A DNA stretch of 64,000 bases from Gammaproteobacteria bacterium. GTDB lineage: Bacteria > Pseudomonadota > Gammaproteobacteria > Pseudomonadales > Azotimanducaceae. Of this stretch, positions 34,568-44,100 are shown in pieces. The stretch spans positions 1-64,000 of the forward strand of contig JAAXKB010000056.1 of the NCBI GenBank assembly GCA_012269545.1, read 5' to 3'. Under the pieces are notes generated by a model, which ran no database searches, was not told the origin of the DNA, and saw only the letters and a program-made list of their open reading frames with translations. The position numbers and the translations under genes were made by a program. Numbering within the stretch: position 1 is the first letter of the stretch; the number at the start of each line of letters is the position of its first letter.

Positions 34568-35944
34568 ATGAACGCTATGCGACAGGAAAACAGCACACCC
34601 GGCGGCTCACGTTACGAATTGATCCAATTGATTCGTTTGGCTTTGCCCTTGGTTGCTGCGCAATTGGCGCAGATGGGCATGGGCGTTGTCGATACGATTA
34701 TGGCGGGTCAGGTCGGTGCTTTAGAGCTTGCCGGCGTCGCGTTGGGTGGCGCGGTTCTTTGGCCCACGCTGATGTTGTTCAGCGGTGTAGTGATGTCCAT
34801 GATCCCAATGATTGCCCAGCTTAATGGCGCCGGAAAAGACTCTCAGGTGGGAGAAATTGCGCGTCAGGGTCTTTGGGTTGCGCTGGGATTGGGCATTTTG
34901 CTGACGGCTGCGCTAAAAAATGCTGGCCCGGTTTATCTGGCGTTGGGCATTGAAGCATCGATCGTCGATGTGACAATGGGGTATTTGGGTGCAGCGAGTT
35001 GGGGCATGGTTCCTGTGCTTGGATACTTTGCGCTGCGCTATTTCTGCGAAGGCCTGTCGTGGACCAAGCCCGCCATGTTGATTGCAGGGATTGGTTTGCT
35101 GGTAAAAATACCGCTGAACTACTGGTTAGTATTTGGTGGACTGGGCGTCGAGCCCATGGGTGCCGAGGGTTGTGGTTGGGCCACCGCTTGGGTCATGTTC
35201 TTGGAACTTATAGCCATGATTGGTGTTGTGGTGTTCTCGCGTGTCTCGCGCTTGGGGCCCTTTACTCAATTTAGCCTGCCGAGTACTCATCAAATTGCGA
35301 CGCTGTTTCGAGTAGGTTTGCCGATCGGGCTCGCAACGTTTGTTGAATTCGGGTTTTTCGCGGTGGTGACGCTGTTGATCGGGCGATTGGGGCCGGAAAC
35401 CGTTGCGGCTCACCAAATCATCAACAATTTGAGCGGCCTAATCTTCATGGTGCCCTTGGGTCTTGGTATGGCCACCTCGATTCGCGTGGGCTTTAATGTT
35501 GGAGCCGGCGATGTGGCGTCGGCCCGCCGCGTTGGCTGGTTAGCCATGGCGACCAGCGCGGGTTTTGCGACGGTTTCTATCGTTGTCCTGTTGTTGGCCG
35601 GCCCTACATTGGTTGGCCTCTACACTCAGCAGGCCGAAGTCATTGATATTGCGACGAGCCTGTTAGGCATCGTCGCCTGTTTCCTGATTTTCGATGGCAT
35701 CCAAGTCAATGCAATGGGTGCTCTGCGTGGCTTCAAAGACACCGCTGTGCCATTCGTCATAGCCTTCAGCTGTTACTGGCTGTTCGGCTTTCCCATCGCC
35801 TGGATCCTGGGCTTTGGTTTCTTTGCGGGTCTGGACTACGGTGTGTTGGGATACTGGTCTGGTCTTGCAGCCGGGCTCGTCGCTGCATCGGCTGCGCTTG
35901 CTCTGCGTTTCAATAAAATTTCCGAACGGGCGCAGAGTCGTTGA
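34568..35944 (+). CDS. MATE-family multidrug efflux transporter (NorM-like)
   Basis: A 458-residue inner-membrane antiporter with about 12 hydrophobic helices in two repeats. Family features: LALPLVAAQLAQMGMGVVDTIMAGQVG in the first helix, PLGLGMATSIRVGFNVGAGD in the middle loop and GALRGFKDTAVPF near 387. NorM-type proteins export cationic drugs with sodium or protons. A Fur-like palindrome precedes it. Its stop overlaps the start of the DMT transporter (TGATG), so the two are translated together. Confidence 0.92.
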   Translation: MNAMRQENSTPGGSRYELIQLIRLALPLVAAQLAQMGMGVVDTIMAGQVGALELAGVALGGAVLWPTLMLFSGVVMSMIPMIAQLNGAGKDSQVGEIARQGLWVALGLGILLTAALKNAGPVYLALGIEASIVDVTMGYLGAASWGMVPVLGYFALRYFCEGLSWTKPAMLIAGIGLLVKIPLNYWLVFGGLGVEPMGAEGCGWATAWVMFLELIAMIGVVVFSRVSRLGPFTQFSLPSTHQIATLFRVGLPIGLATFVEFGFFAVVTLLIGRLGPETVAAHQIINNLSGLIFMVPLGLGMATSIRVGFNVGAGDVASARRVGWLAMATSAGFATVSIVVLLLAGPTLVGLYTQQAEVIDIATSLLGIVACFLIFDGIQVNAMGALRGFKDTAVPFVIAFSCYWLFGFPIAWILGFGFFAGLDYGVLGYWSGLAAGLVAASAALALRFNKISERAQSR

Positions 35945-36867
35945 TGAGTGCTTGGATCCTGCTGACCATTGCCGGGGCGTTTCTACAAAACCTGCGTTCT
36001 CTGCTGCAGCGGCGTTTGACAGGAAATTTGTCGGTAAACGGGGCAGCCTATGTCCGCTTCCTGTTTGCGCTGCCCTTTGCGTGGTTCTTTTTTGGTGTCA
36101 TAGCAGACCTCTCCGGTACCTCCAGCGAGCTTGTGCCAAATCAGCGGTTTTTTCTCTTCGTCAGCGTTGGGGCAATAGCACAAATGGTCGCGACCTCTGC
36201 CTTGGTAGCTGCTGTGAGCGGTTCTCACTTTGCGCTGGGTACCGCTCTGAGCAAAACCGAAGCGGTTCAGGCGGCACTGCTGGGCCTGATTCTGCTTGGC
36301 GAAGGTGTTAGCCCCCAAGCGCTTGGCGGCATCGGTATCAGCTTGGCGGGCGTTTTTTTGCTCTCCGGCAATATTCGCCCCAAAGACTTGGTTCGAGCCG
36401 ACCGGCGGGTCTGGTTCGGGGTGCTGGCCGCAACGTTTTTGGCGCTGTGCGCCATTTGCTATCGGGGTGCGAGCTTGGCGCTCTTAGCCCCAATGATGAC
36501 CAGCCCAGAGTTAGTCGAAGCCAGCTTTAATCAGGCCCTGTTGGTTGCCTCTTTTACCTTGGCTGTTTCCGTAACATTGCAGACCTTGTTGATGGGTTGT
36601 TACCTTGCATTATCTGAGCCGGGTCAGCTCAGTCAGGTACTTCTACACTGGCGCCCGGCGCTGTTAGTTGGGTGTATTGCCATGGTGGCCTCGGCATGTT
36701 GGTTTACAGCGATGGCGCTCTACAATGCGGCAATGGTCAGGGCCTTGGGTCAGATTGAACTGCTCTTTACGCTCATCACGTCGATTTGGCTGCTAAACGA
36801 ACGAGTGAGCCGGCGTGAAGTGCTTGGTATGGTCCTGCTGGTGCTCGGTATATTGATGTTGTTTTAA
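35944..36867 (+). CDS. EamA/DMT-family membrane transporter
   Basis: A 307-residue protein of ten predicted helices in two EamA repeats (about 1-140 and 150-300). Typical parts are FALPFAWFF, ALSKTEAVQAALLGLILLGE at the end of repeat one and ALGQIELLFTLITSIWLLNERVSRRE at the end of repeat two. I start at ATG 35944, overlapping the MATE stop by one base, rather than the TTG at 35941. The substrate is unknown; the family exports amino acids and small metabolites. Confidence 0.88.
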   Translation: MSAWILLTIAGAFLQNLRSLLQRRLTGNLSVNGAAYVRFLFALPFAWFFFGVIADLSGTSSELVPNQRFFLFVSVGAIAQMVATSALVAAVSGSHFALGTALSKTEAVQAALLGLILLGEGVSPQALGGIGISLAGVFLLSGNIRPKDLVRADRRVWFGVLAATFLALCAICYRGASLALLAPMMTSPELVEASFNQALLVASFTLAVSVTLQTLLMGCYLALSEPGQLSQVLLHWRPALLVGCIAMVASACWFTAMALYNAAMVRALGQIELLFTLITSIWLLNERVSRREVLGMVLLVLGILMLF

Positions 36868-36874
36868 CGGGGGG

Positions 36875-37642
36875 ATGATGACGAATCTATTGCAGGGGAA
36901 CGATACGGTGTGGGTGGCCAAACACCAAGCGGAAGAGGGTTCGTGCTGGGGAGAAGTTATGCTCAATCGACCCGAGCGGAAAAACGCCATTGTCGGACCG
37001 CTTGGTCTTGGTTTAGCTGAGGGTATCGCGGCGTTGGATGCGGATCCAGACGTTCAGGCTATCGTCCTGCGAGGTGCCGGTGGCGGCTTTTGCTCAGGTT
37101 TGGATCTGGCAGCATTTAACGATAAGCCTGAGCCTGAATGGTTGCCTGATTTCCAACACATATGGCGCGGGGCTCATCGTGCGCTATTTGAATGCAGCAC
37201 GCCGCTGATTGGCGCTATGGAACGCTATGCGATCAATGGAGGCGCTGCGCTGGCCATTGCCTGTGACTATTTAGTGGTTGGCGAGAAATCGTTTCTGCAA
37301 GTAGGGGAGGTGCAAATCGGCATGGCGGCGCCCTACAACATGGCGTGGTTGAATCTGCGTCATAGCGAAAGCGTGATTGCGCAAGTGACCTTAATTGGTG
37401 ACCGCATTCCCGGCACGGAATTGATGCGCTTGGGCTTAGCCACTCAGTGTGTGGACGATGCTCAGGTGGCAGCATGCGCGATAGATTTGGCAAAACGACT
37501 GGCGAGTTTTCCGTCGGGCACGACGTCGAAAATCAAACGCGGTATGCGGGCTCGATTGGGTGAGACAGCAGATCAATGGTTTGATCGGCATACCCGAGTG
37601 GCCGGACCTTCGGTGAAGCCCAGCACCATGAAGAGCCGCTAA
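36875..37642 (+). CDS. Enoyl-CoA hydratase/isomerase family protein
   Basis: A 255-residue crotonase-fold protein starting at tandem ATG codons after GGGGG. Seen: LNRPERKNAI, the oxyanion-hole strand GAGGGFCSGLDLAAF near 69-83, and INGGAALAIACDYLV near 120. The usual acid/base Glu of the GxxPxxG region is not clear (VQIGMAAPYN), so true hydratase activity is uncertain; an isomerase or related role is possible. It is 7 bp after the DMT transporter and probably co-transcribed. A hairpin straddles its stop codon. Confidence 0.85.
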   Translation: MMTNLLQGNDTVWVAKHQAEEGSCWGEVMLNRPERKNAIVGPLGLGLAEGIAALDADPDVQAIVLRGAGGGFCSGLDLAAFNDKPEPEWLPDFQHIWRGAHRALFECSTPLIGAMERYAINGGAALAIACDYLVVGEKSFLQVGEVQIGMAAPYNMAWLNLRHSESVIAQVTLIGDRIPGTELMRLGLATQCVDDAQVAACAIDLAKRLASFPSGTTSKIKRGMRARLGETADQWFDRHTRVAGPSVKPSTMKSR

Positions 37643-37650
37643 CAGCGGCT
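37634..37650. other. Hairpin across a stop codon
   Basis: AGCCGCT (37634-37640), AAC, AGCGGCT (37644-37650): a perfect 7-bp stem spanning the crotonase TAA. A second stem-like repeat (TTGC-CTC/GAG-CAA) follows. No T-run; possibly a factor-assisted terminator between convergent genes. Confidence 0.4.
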
Positions 37651-37675
37651 TGCGCTCCGGCGAGCAAAGGGTGAA

Positions 37676-38236
37676 CTAGACGTAGCCCAGAGACTTCAGC
37701 TGCTGCCATTCCATGGCAAACCATGGGGTGGTGGGTTGCTGATCATCGGCCAATATCTGATCGACCTCAGCGGCGCTCAACCAGCGGTAATCGCTGATTT
37801 CTTCCGAGTTGATGCGTGGTTCGCCGTCGTACTGACCGACAAACACAGAGCAAAGCTCGTGTTCCGTGCCGATGTCCCTGAAGTGCGCCGTGTATTCGAA
37901 TTTGTAAACGAAACGCATGTTGGTTGTGAAGCCCAGCTCCTCCTCGCTGCGGCGAGCGATGGCTTCTTCAATGGATTCACCGACGCGCGGGTGCGAACAG
38001 CAGGAATTGGTCCAGAATCCCCCCCATAGGGGTTTACTGTCGGCGCGCTGATGAACCAGCAGCTCATTCGATGAATTGAATATGAACAGCGAAAATGCGC
38101 GGTGGAGCCGCCCGCCGCGTTGGTGACAGTCGGCTTTTAGCATTTCCCCGACCGCTTCATCGTGGGAATTCACCAAAATCAGCGGTTCTGAGTCGAAGGA
38201 AACGATTTCGGCTCGCCTCGTCGGTGGATTAGTCAT
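37676..38236 (-). CDS. idi: Isopentenyl-diphosphate delta-isomerase, type 1
   Basis: A 186-residue Nudix-fold enzyme that interconverts isopentenyl and dimethylallyl diphosphate. Active-site features: Cys80 in WTNSCCSHP, the Glu pair near 125-127 in GTEHELC, and His ligands in HQRGGRLHRAF. Length and motifs match bacterial type 1 IDI. No other isoprenoid or carotenoid gene is in the window. It converges on a crotonase gene and is divergent, across 144 bp, from an alpha/beta hydrolase. Confidence 0.95.
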   Translation of the reverse strand: MTNPPTRRAEIVSFDSEPLILVNSHDEAVGEMLKADCHQRGGRLHRAFSLFIFNSSNELLVHQRADSKPLWGGFWTNSCCSHPRVGESIEEAIARRSEEELGFTTNMRFVYKFEYTAHFRDIGTEHELCSVFVGQYDGEPRINSEEISDYRWLSAAEVDQILADDQQPTTPWFAMEWQQLKSLGYV

Positions 38237-38380
38237 CGTTATTTGCCAGGATTGTCGGAAGCGCTTTGATGGCAGAAGTCTAACTCCATTTCTGTACTTT
38301 CACCTACGGACTACAATCCGCGTCTTAGACTCTACTGCACCGGAATGCCCGGCAAAATCGCGTTTAACTGAGTAAAGTCA

Positions 38381-39280
38381 ATGTCTAAGTCGCCCAAAGA
38401 ACATCTGATTCGTTTTCCCGATGTCGATCTCTGTGTATTTGAATGGGGAAAGCCGGGCGGGCAGCAGGTGCTGTTGGTCCATGCTACAGGGTTTCATGCC
38501 CGCTGCTGGGATCAGGTCGTTGCCAAGCTGCCTGAGGACTGGCATATCTACGCCGTCGACATGCGCGGTCATGGCCGCTCTTCGAATGCAGAGCCCTTTA
38601 CCTGGGGGCAGTTTGGAGATGATTTGATTCGGGTTAGCCAGGCGCTGGCGCTGAAAGATGCCATCGGGGTAGGCCATTCCATGGGCGGACACTGCGTCAC
38701 TCATGCAGCTGGACACCATGCGGAGTTTTTCAAGCATCTGATCTTAGTAGATCCGGTCATTTTTTCACCGGACGTTTACCAAGACCGCGGCATGGAAGGG
38801 TTTGCATCGGTGGAAGATCATCCCGTTGCGCGTCGACGCGGTCATTTTGCTTCGGTAGATGAAATGCGCCAGCGCTACGCCGATCGCATGCCCTACAAAA
38901 TTTGGCAGCGCGCGGTATTTGACGACTACTGTGAATACGGTTTGTTGCCGGCGTCCTCAGGCGAGGGCTTCGAGCTTGCCTGTCCCGGCTACGTAGAAGC
39001 CTCAATTTATATGGGAAATTTTGACGCCAATTTGTATCGGCTTCTGCCCAACATCAAGGTGCCGGTGATTGTCCTGCGAGCGAATCCCAGGGACCCAGAC
39101 ACTCAGGAAATGGACTTTTCGGCGTCGCCAACCTGGCCGGCGTTAGCGGATCAATTTACCTACGGTCAGGATGTGCACTTACCCGATTTGACGCACTTTA
39201 TCGTCATGCAGGATCCTGAGTTGGTCGCCGACTTCATTCGAGCAGGTGGTGATTCTCAAGAAGTTAGCGCCGTTGGCTAA
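38381..39280 (+). CDS. Alpha/beta hydrolase
   Basis: A 299-residue hydrolase. Nucleophile elbow GHSMGG with Ser100, oxyanion region VHATGFHARCWD near 34, DMRGHGRSS near 60, and a late DLTHFIVMQDPE that gives the catalytic His. The substrate is unknown. It is 32 bp upstream of an LLM-type oxidoreductase on the same strand, so a two-gene catabolic unit is likely. Confidence 0.88.
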   Translation: MSKSPKEHLIRFPDVDLCVFEWGKPGGQQVLLVHATGFHARCWDQVVAKLPEDWHIYAVDMRGHGRSSNAEPFTWGQFGDDLIRVSQALALKDAIGVGHSMGGHCVTHAAGHHAEFFKHLILVDPVIFSPDVYQDRGMEGFASVEDHPVARRRGHFASVDEMRQRYADRMPYKIWQRAVFDDYCEYGLLPASSGEGFELACPGYVEASIYMGNFDANLYRLLPNIKVPVIVLRANPRDPDTQEMDFSASPTWPALADQFTYGQDVHLPDLTHFIVMQDPELVADFIRAGGDSQEVSAVG

Positions 39281-39312
39281 AACGATATATCCACGATGAT
39301 GAGGGGAAACTC

Positions 39313-40173
39313 ATGAAAATTAGCGTAGCGATGGCTTTTAACGAATTCACAACGCCTGAGTTGATCAAGGCAGCGGTGCAAATGGCTGAAGCAAAAGGGG
39401 TGCATGGGATCTGGGTGCCGGAACATGTGTTGTTTTTTTCCGAATACGCGTCGACCTATCCTTATTCAGAGGACGGCCGCTTGCCCGGAGACCCGGAAGG
39501 TCTGCTGGATCCCTTCAGTGCTCTGACGTTTATTGCGGCCCATACGGAACGGGTCCGGCTGGGGACGGGCATTTGTCTCGTACCTCAGCGACAGCCGGTC
39601 TACACGGCGAAGATGGTGTCAGATCTGGATTATCTGTCTGGTGGCCGGGTCGATTTTGGCGTCGGCATCGGCTGGTTGAAAGAAGAATTCGAGAATCTAG
39701 GTATGGATTTCAGTACTCGGGCAGCGCGAACCGAAGAATACTTGCTTGCCATGAAAGCGCTGTGGTCAGACGGGGTGGCTGAGTTCTCGGGCGAGACGGT
39801 GACGCTCAAGCCCTGCCATTTTAACCCTAAGCCCGTTCAGCGTCCTCATCCGCCCGTCATCTTTGGCGGCGAATCGGACGCGGCGATGCGTCGGGTAGCT
39901 CGTCTGGGTGACGGCTGGTATGGCTATGATCTGACGCCGGAAGGCTTGCACGATCGACTCAACAGTTTGGACGCAGCCTTGGCGGGTAGCGGTCGCCGCC
40001 GCGCAGATGTACAGGTGATCGTGGGGCCCAATCGACATCCGGTGACGCCGCAAACCTTGGCCGATTACGCGGCCGAAGGCGCGGATGAGATCGTGGTGCC
40101 TCTTTTCGCCAGAAGCGTGTCGAAGCTTGAGCAGCGATTGGATGCCTTAATGAGGATGCAACCAGCCGCTTAG
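39313..40173 (+). CDS. LLM-class flavin-dependent oxidoreductase
   Basis: A 286-residue TIM-barrel protein of the luciferase-like group. Seen: HGIWVPEHVLFFSEYASTYPY, LTFIAAHTERVRLGTGICLVPQRQPVYTAK, GRVDFGVGIGWLKEEFENLG and PPVIFGGESDAAMRRVARLGDGWYGY. Such proteins are often labelled F420-dependent, but gammaproteobacteria generally use FMN, so an FMN monooxygenase is more likely here. It follows the alpha/beta hydrolase gene and faces a second LLM gene tail to tail, 8 bp away. Confidence 0.88.
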   Translation: MKISVAMAFNEFTTPELIKAAVQMAEAKGVHGIWVPEHVLFFSEYASTYPYSEDGRLPGDPEGLLDPFSALTFIAAHTERVRLGTGICLVPQRQPVYTAKMVSDLDYLSGGRVDFGVGIGWLKEEFENLGMDFSTRAARTEEYLLAMKALWSDGVAEFSGETVTLKPCHFNPKPVQRPHPPVIFGGESDAAMRRVARLGDGWYGYDLTPEGLHDRLNSLDAALAGSGRRRADVQVIVGPNRHPVTPQTLADYAAEGADEIVVPLFARSVSKLEQRLDALMRMQPAA

Positions 40174-40181
40174 CCCATTTC

Positions 40182-41060
40182 TCAGTTAGCGAGAGCCTGC
40201 TGATATTCGGCAATTCTTGCCAGATGGCCATCCACATTGGTGTCTCCCGCATTGTGGGTGGCGATCGCTAAATGGGTACATCCCATCGCTTGCCACGCCT
40301 TGGCATGCTTGACCCAGCGCTCTGGGTTACCACCGGCATACTGCGCTTGAGCTTGAATACCGAAACCGTCCATGCTTTTGCCGATGGCTTCACGGCCGTT
40401 TTTGATGCGATCAATGCAGGCTTGGGCTTTCTCATTTGCCCCCATTAAGGGGATCCAGCCGTCGCCCAATCTTGCGCAACGATCGAGTAGTGCCGGAGCT
40501 GAACCGCCAAACCAGATAGGAATGTCCTTGCTGGGTCTGGGCTTGATGCCGGCTTTGTCGATCCGATGGAATTCGCCGTGGTAGTCCAGCGAGTCCTCCG
40601 ACCACAGTCGGCGCATTAATTCGACTTGCTCGCTTTGACGTTTGCCTCGGTTGCGGAACTCTTCGTTCAAACCCACGTACTCCACTTCATTCCAGCCAAC
40701 GCCAATACCCATTTTGAAGCGATTGTTGGAGAGCAGGGCAACCTGGGCGGCTTGCTTGGCCGCAAGCACAGTCTGACGCTGGGGCAGAATCATTATCGTG
40801 GTGATCATCTCCAGCCGCTCGGTCACAGCGGCAATAAAGGCAAAAGTAGTCAGTGGTTCATGGAAGGCCACGTCTTTATCGTAGGGGCCGCGAAAGCCGC
40901 CTTCACGATCTGGGTCGGCGCCAAGCACGTGGTCGTAGATCAGCAGATGGGAAATACCCAGTGCTTCCACGCCTAGGGCGAACGCCTTGATGTCCGCTGG
41001 ATCGGTTCCTATTTCGTTGTGCGGAAACACCGCGCCCAGTTGCATGCCGTTCAAATCCAT
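40182..41060 (-). CDS. LLM-class flavin-dependent oxidoreductase (second copy)
   Basis: A 292-residue luciferase-like protein starting at MDLNGMQLGAVFPHNEIG (ATG 41060) after AAGGAGAGG. Family parts: SHLLIYDHVLGADP, FAFIAAVTERLEMITTIMILPQRQTVLAAKQAAQ, FKMGIGVGWNEVEYVGLN and IPIWFGGSAPALLDRCARLGDGWIPL. It is a distant paralogue of the LLM gene ending 8 bp away on the other strand. Most probably FMN-dependent; the substrate is unknown. It is divergent from ileS. Confidence 0.88.
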   Translation of the reverse strand: MDLNGMQLGAVFPHNEIGTDPADIKAFALGVEALGISHLLIYDHVLGADPDREGGFRGPYDKDVAFHEPLTTFAFIAAVTERLEMITTIMILPQRQTVLAAKQAAQVALLSNNRFKMGIGVGWNEVEYVGLNEEFRNRGKRQSEQVELMRRLWSEDSLDYHGEFHRIDKAGIKPRPSKDIPIWFGGSAPALLDRCARLGDGWIPLMGANEKAQACIDRIKNGREAIGKSMDGFGIQAQAQYAGGNPERWVKHAKAWQAMGCTHLAIATHNAGDTNVDGHLARIAEYQQALAN

Positions 41061-41173
41061 AGTCCTCTCCTTTAGCAAGTTACTCTCAACGAAGTCATAT
41101 TTGCCGAGCAGTGGTCGGCAACTCATTCGTAAAGCGGTTACTATAGCGCCCTGTTTTAGTTAGAGCTTCCCAA

Positions 41174-44100
41174 ATGTCCGATCCCGCAGAAAACGGTGCG
41201 TTTTCCTTTGTTGATATGGAGCACCAGATCCTCGAGTTATGGGAGGAAACCGATGCATTCAAACAGTCGTTGAAAAAGACCAAGGACAAACCACCGTTTA
41301 TCTTTTACGACGGGCCGCCTTTTGCGACGGGTTTACCGCATCACGGACATCTGGTGGCCAGTACGATCAAGGACATCGTGCCTCGTTACTGGACCATGAA
41401 AGGCCGTTACGTCATGCGTCGTTTTGGCTGGGATTGTCATGGCCTACCCATTGAGCATGAGATCGACAAGCAATTGGGTATGTCCGCGCAGGACGCCGTG
41501 GCAAAGCTGGGCGTTGCCGGCTACAACGACGAGTGTCGAGCGATCGTGCAGCGTTATGTCAAGGAGTGGCGGCACACTGTGACCCGCATCGGCCGCTGGA
41601 TAGATTTCGACGATGACTACAAAACCATGGATACCTGGTACATGGAATCCGTCTGGTGGGTGTTTAAACAGCTCTGGGATAAGGGCCTGATTTATCAGGG
41701 AGTCAAAGTGGTGCCTTTGTCCACGGCTCTGGGGACGCCGCTGGCGAATTTTGAAGCCACGTCGAATTATCAGGACGTTCAGGACCCGGCGGTTACCGTG
41801 CTGGTGAAGCTGCGTGAAGAAGACGCCTATCTGGCGATCTGGACTACGACCCCCTGGACGCTACCATCAAATTTGGCGGTCTGCGTTGGTTCGGACATCG
41901 ATTATCAGCTCGTGCAGGACGGTGACCGCCGCATTTATTTTGCAAAAGAGCGGGTTGGCTATTACTTGGGTGACGAGGCTCAAGTGGTCAAAGAAGTAAA
42001 GGGCGCTGAGTTGGTTGGGCTCGCCTACGAGCCGATTTTTGCTTACTTTGCAGATCAACGGGACTCAGGTGCTTTCGTGGTGGTCAGCGATGATTACGTG
42101 AGTACCGACAGCGGCACCGGTCTGGTGCATCAGGCGCCGGCATTTGGTGAGGATGATAATCGCGTGCTTAAGTCCCATGGCATTAATGCCTTGGTGTGTC
42201 CGGTGACGTTGACCGGTGAGTTTACGGATGAAGTCCCGGATTTTGCTGGTCAGCACGTCAAAGATGCAGACAAGGGCATCATCGCTTTGTTGAAAAACGC
42301 GGGCAGCCTCTATCGGCAGGAAGTCATTCAGCACAGCTATCCTTATTGCTACCGCTCAAACACGCCGCTGATTTATCGCGCAATTCCCTCTTGGTACGTT
42401 CGCGTCACCGCAATCAAAGACAAATTGTTAGAGGCCAATGCTCAGATCAACTGGGTTCCGGAGCACATCAAAGATGGGCGCTTTGGTAAGTGGCTGGACG
42501 GTGCAATTGATTGGGCTGTATCGCGTAATCGCGTTTGGGGCACGCCGCTGCCGGTCTGGATTAACGACGTAACGGGTAAGGCGCTTTGTATGGGCTCTGT
42601 TGACGAGTTGGAGCAGTACAGTGGGGTGCGGGTCACTGATCTGCACCGCGAACACGTCGACGGTCTTGAGTTCGCCTTGCAGGGTGAAGTAGGGGTCTAT
42701 CGCCGAATCGAAGAGGTGCTCGACTGCTGGTTCGAATCGGGTTCCATGCCTTATGCACAGCTGCATTATCCTTTTGAGAACAAGGATGTTTTTGCTGCAG
42801 GCTTTCCCGCGGAGTTTATCGCTGAAGGCTTAGACCAGACGCGGGGATGGTTCTATACCCTCACCGTGTTGGGCGCGGCTTTGTTTGATAAGCCGGCCTT
42901 CAGAAACGTCATTGTCAACGGCATGGTCATGGCCGAAGACGGCAAAAAAATGTCAAAGAGTCTGCGTAACTACACGCCTCCCGATGACCTGATGGAGGCT
43001 TACGGCGCCGATGCATTGCGGCTCTATGCCATCAATTCGGGTTTGGTCAAAGGCGAGGAACAGCGCTTTGCCGATGCCGGCGTGCGCGACATGGTGCGCC
43101 GTGCGCTGCTGCCTTGGTACAACGCTTTCTCGTTTTTGCGTACCTATGCGGCTATCGACGGTTGGTCGCCGGACACTGGATTGCACGGTGGAGACAATGT
43201 GCTGGACCAGTGGCTGCTGTCACGGCTGCAAACACTCAAGAGCACGGTCGCAAGAGAGATGGAAGCCTATCGACTGTACAACGTGGTGCCGCAATTGTTC
43301 GGCTTCATCGAAGATCTGACCAATTGGTATATCCGTCTAAACCGCGGGCGGTTCTGGGGTGAGGCGATGACGCCGGATAAAGTTGCCGCCTACAGTACGC
43401 TTTATCAAGTCCTGCTCGAGTTGGCTAAGCTGATGGCACCCTTTGCGCCGTTTTTGTCAGAATATCTTTACCAGCAATTGGAAGCCCTAGCGGATCGTCC
43501 CCCATCGCCGAGTTCGGTTCATCTGTGCGACTATCCTCTGCCACATGCCGATCAGATTCGACCGAATTTGGAAGTGGCAGTTGATCGTATGCAGCAGGTG
43601 ATTTTGCTCGGACGACAGAAGCGGGAGGAGGTGAAAATCGGCCTGCGAACGCCGCTTGCGAGGCTCACCATCATTCACCGCGACCAAAACCTGCTGCAGG
43701 ATATGCGTTCATTAGAAGGCTATTTGCGCGATGAGCTGAACGTCATGGCGATCGACTACAGTACGGACGAAGCGGATTACATTGATCTTCAGGCGAAACC
43801 AAATTTTCCCCTGCTCGGCAAACGTTTGGGTAAGCGCATGAAAGCCTTCGCCCAGCAGATTGGCCAACTGGGCGATGAGCAAATCGCCCAGTTACAAGAT
43901 CGGGGCGCGTTGACCCTCGAAGCCGGCGGAGAAACAGAAACGTTTACCGTCGAGGAAATTGAAGTAAAGCAGCAGGCGAAGGCTGGTACTAATACGATTT
44001 CCAATAGCCAGATAAGCGTGGATCTCGATTGTGAACTGACGCCGGAATTGGTTCGACGCGGTTACGGCCGCGAGGTGGTCAATCGAATCCAGCGGGAACG

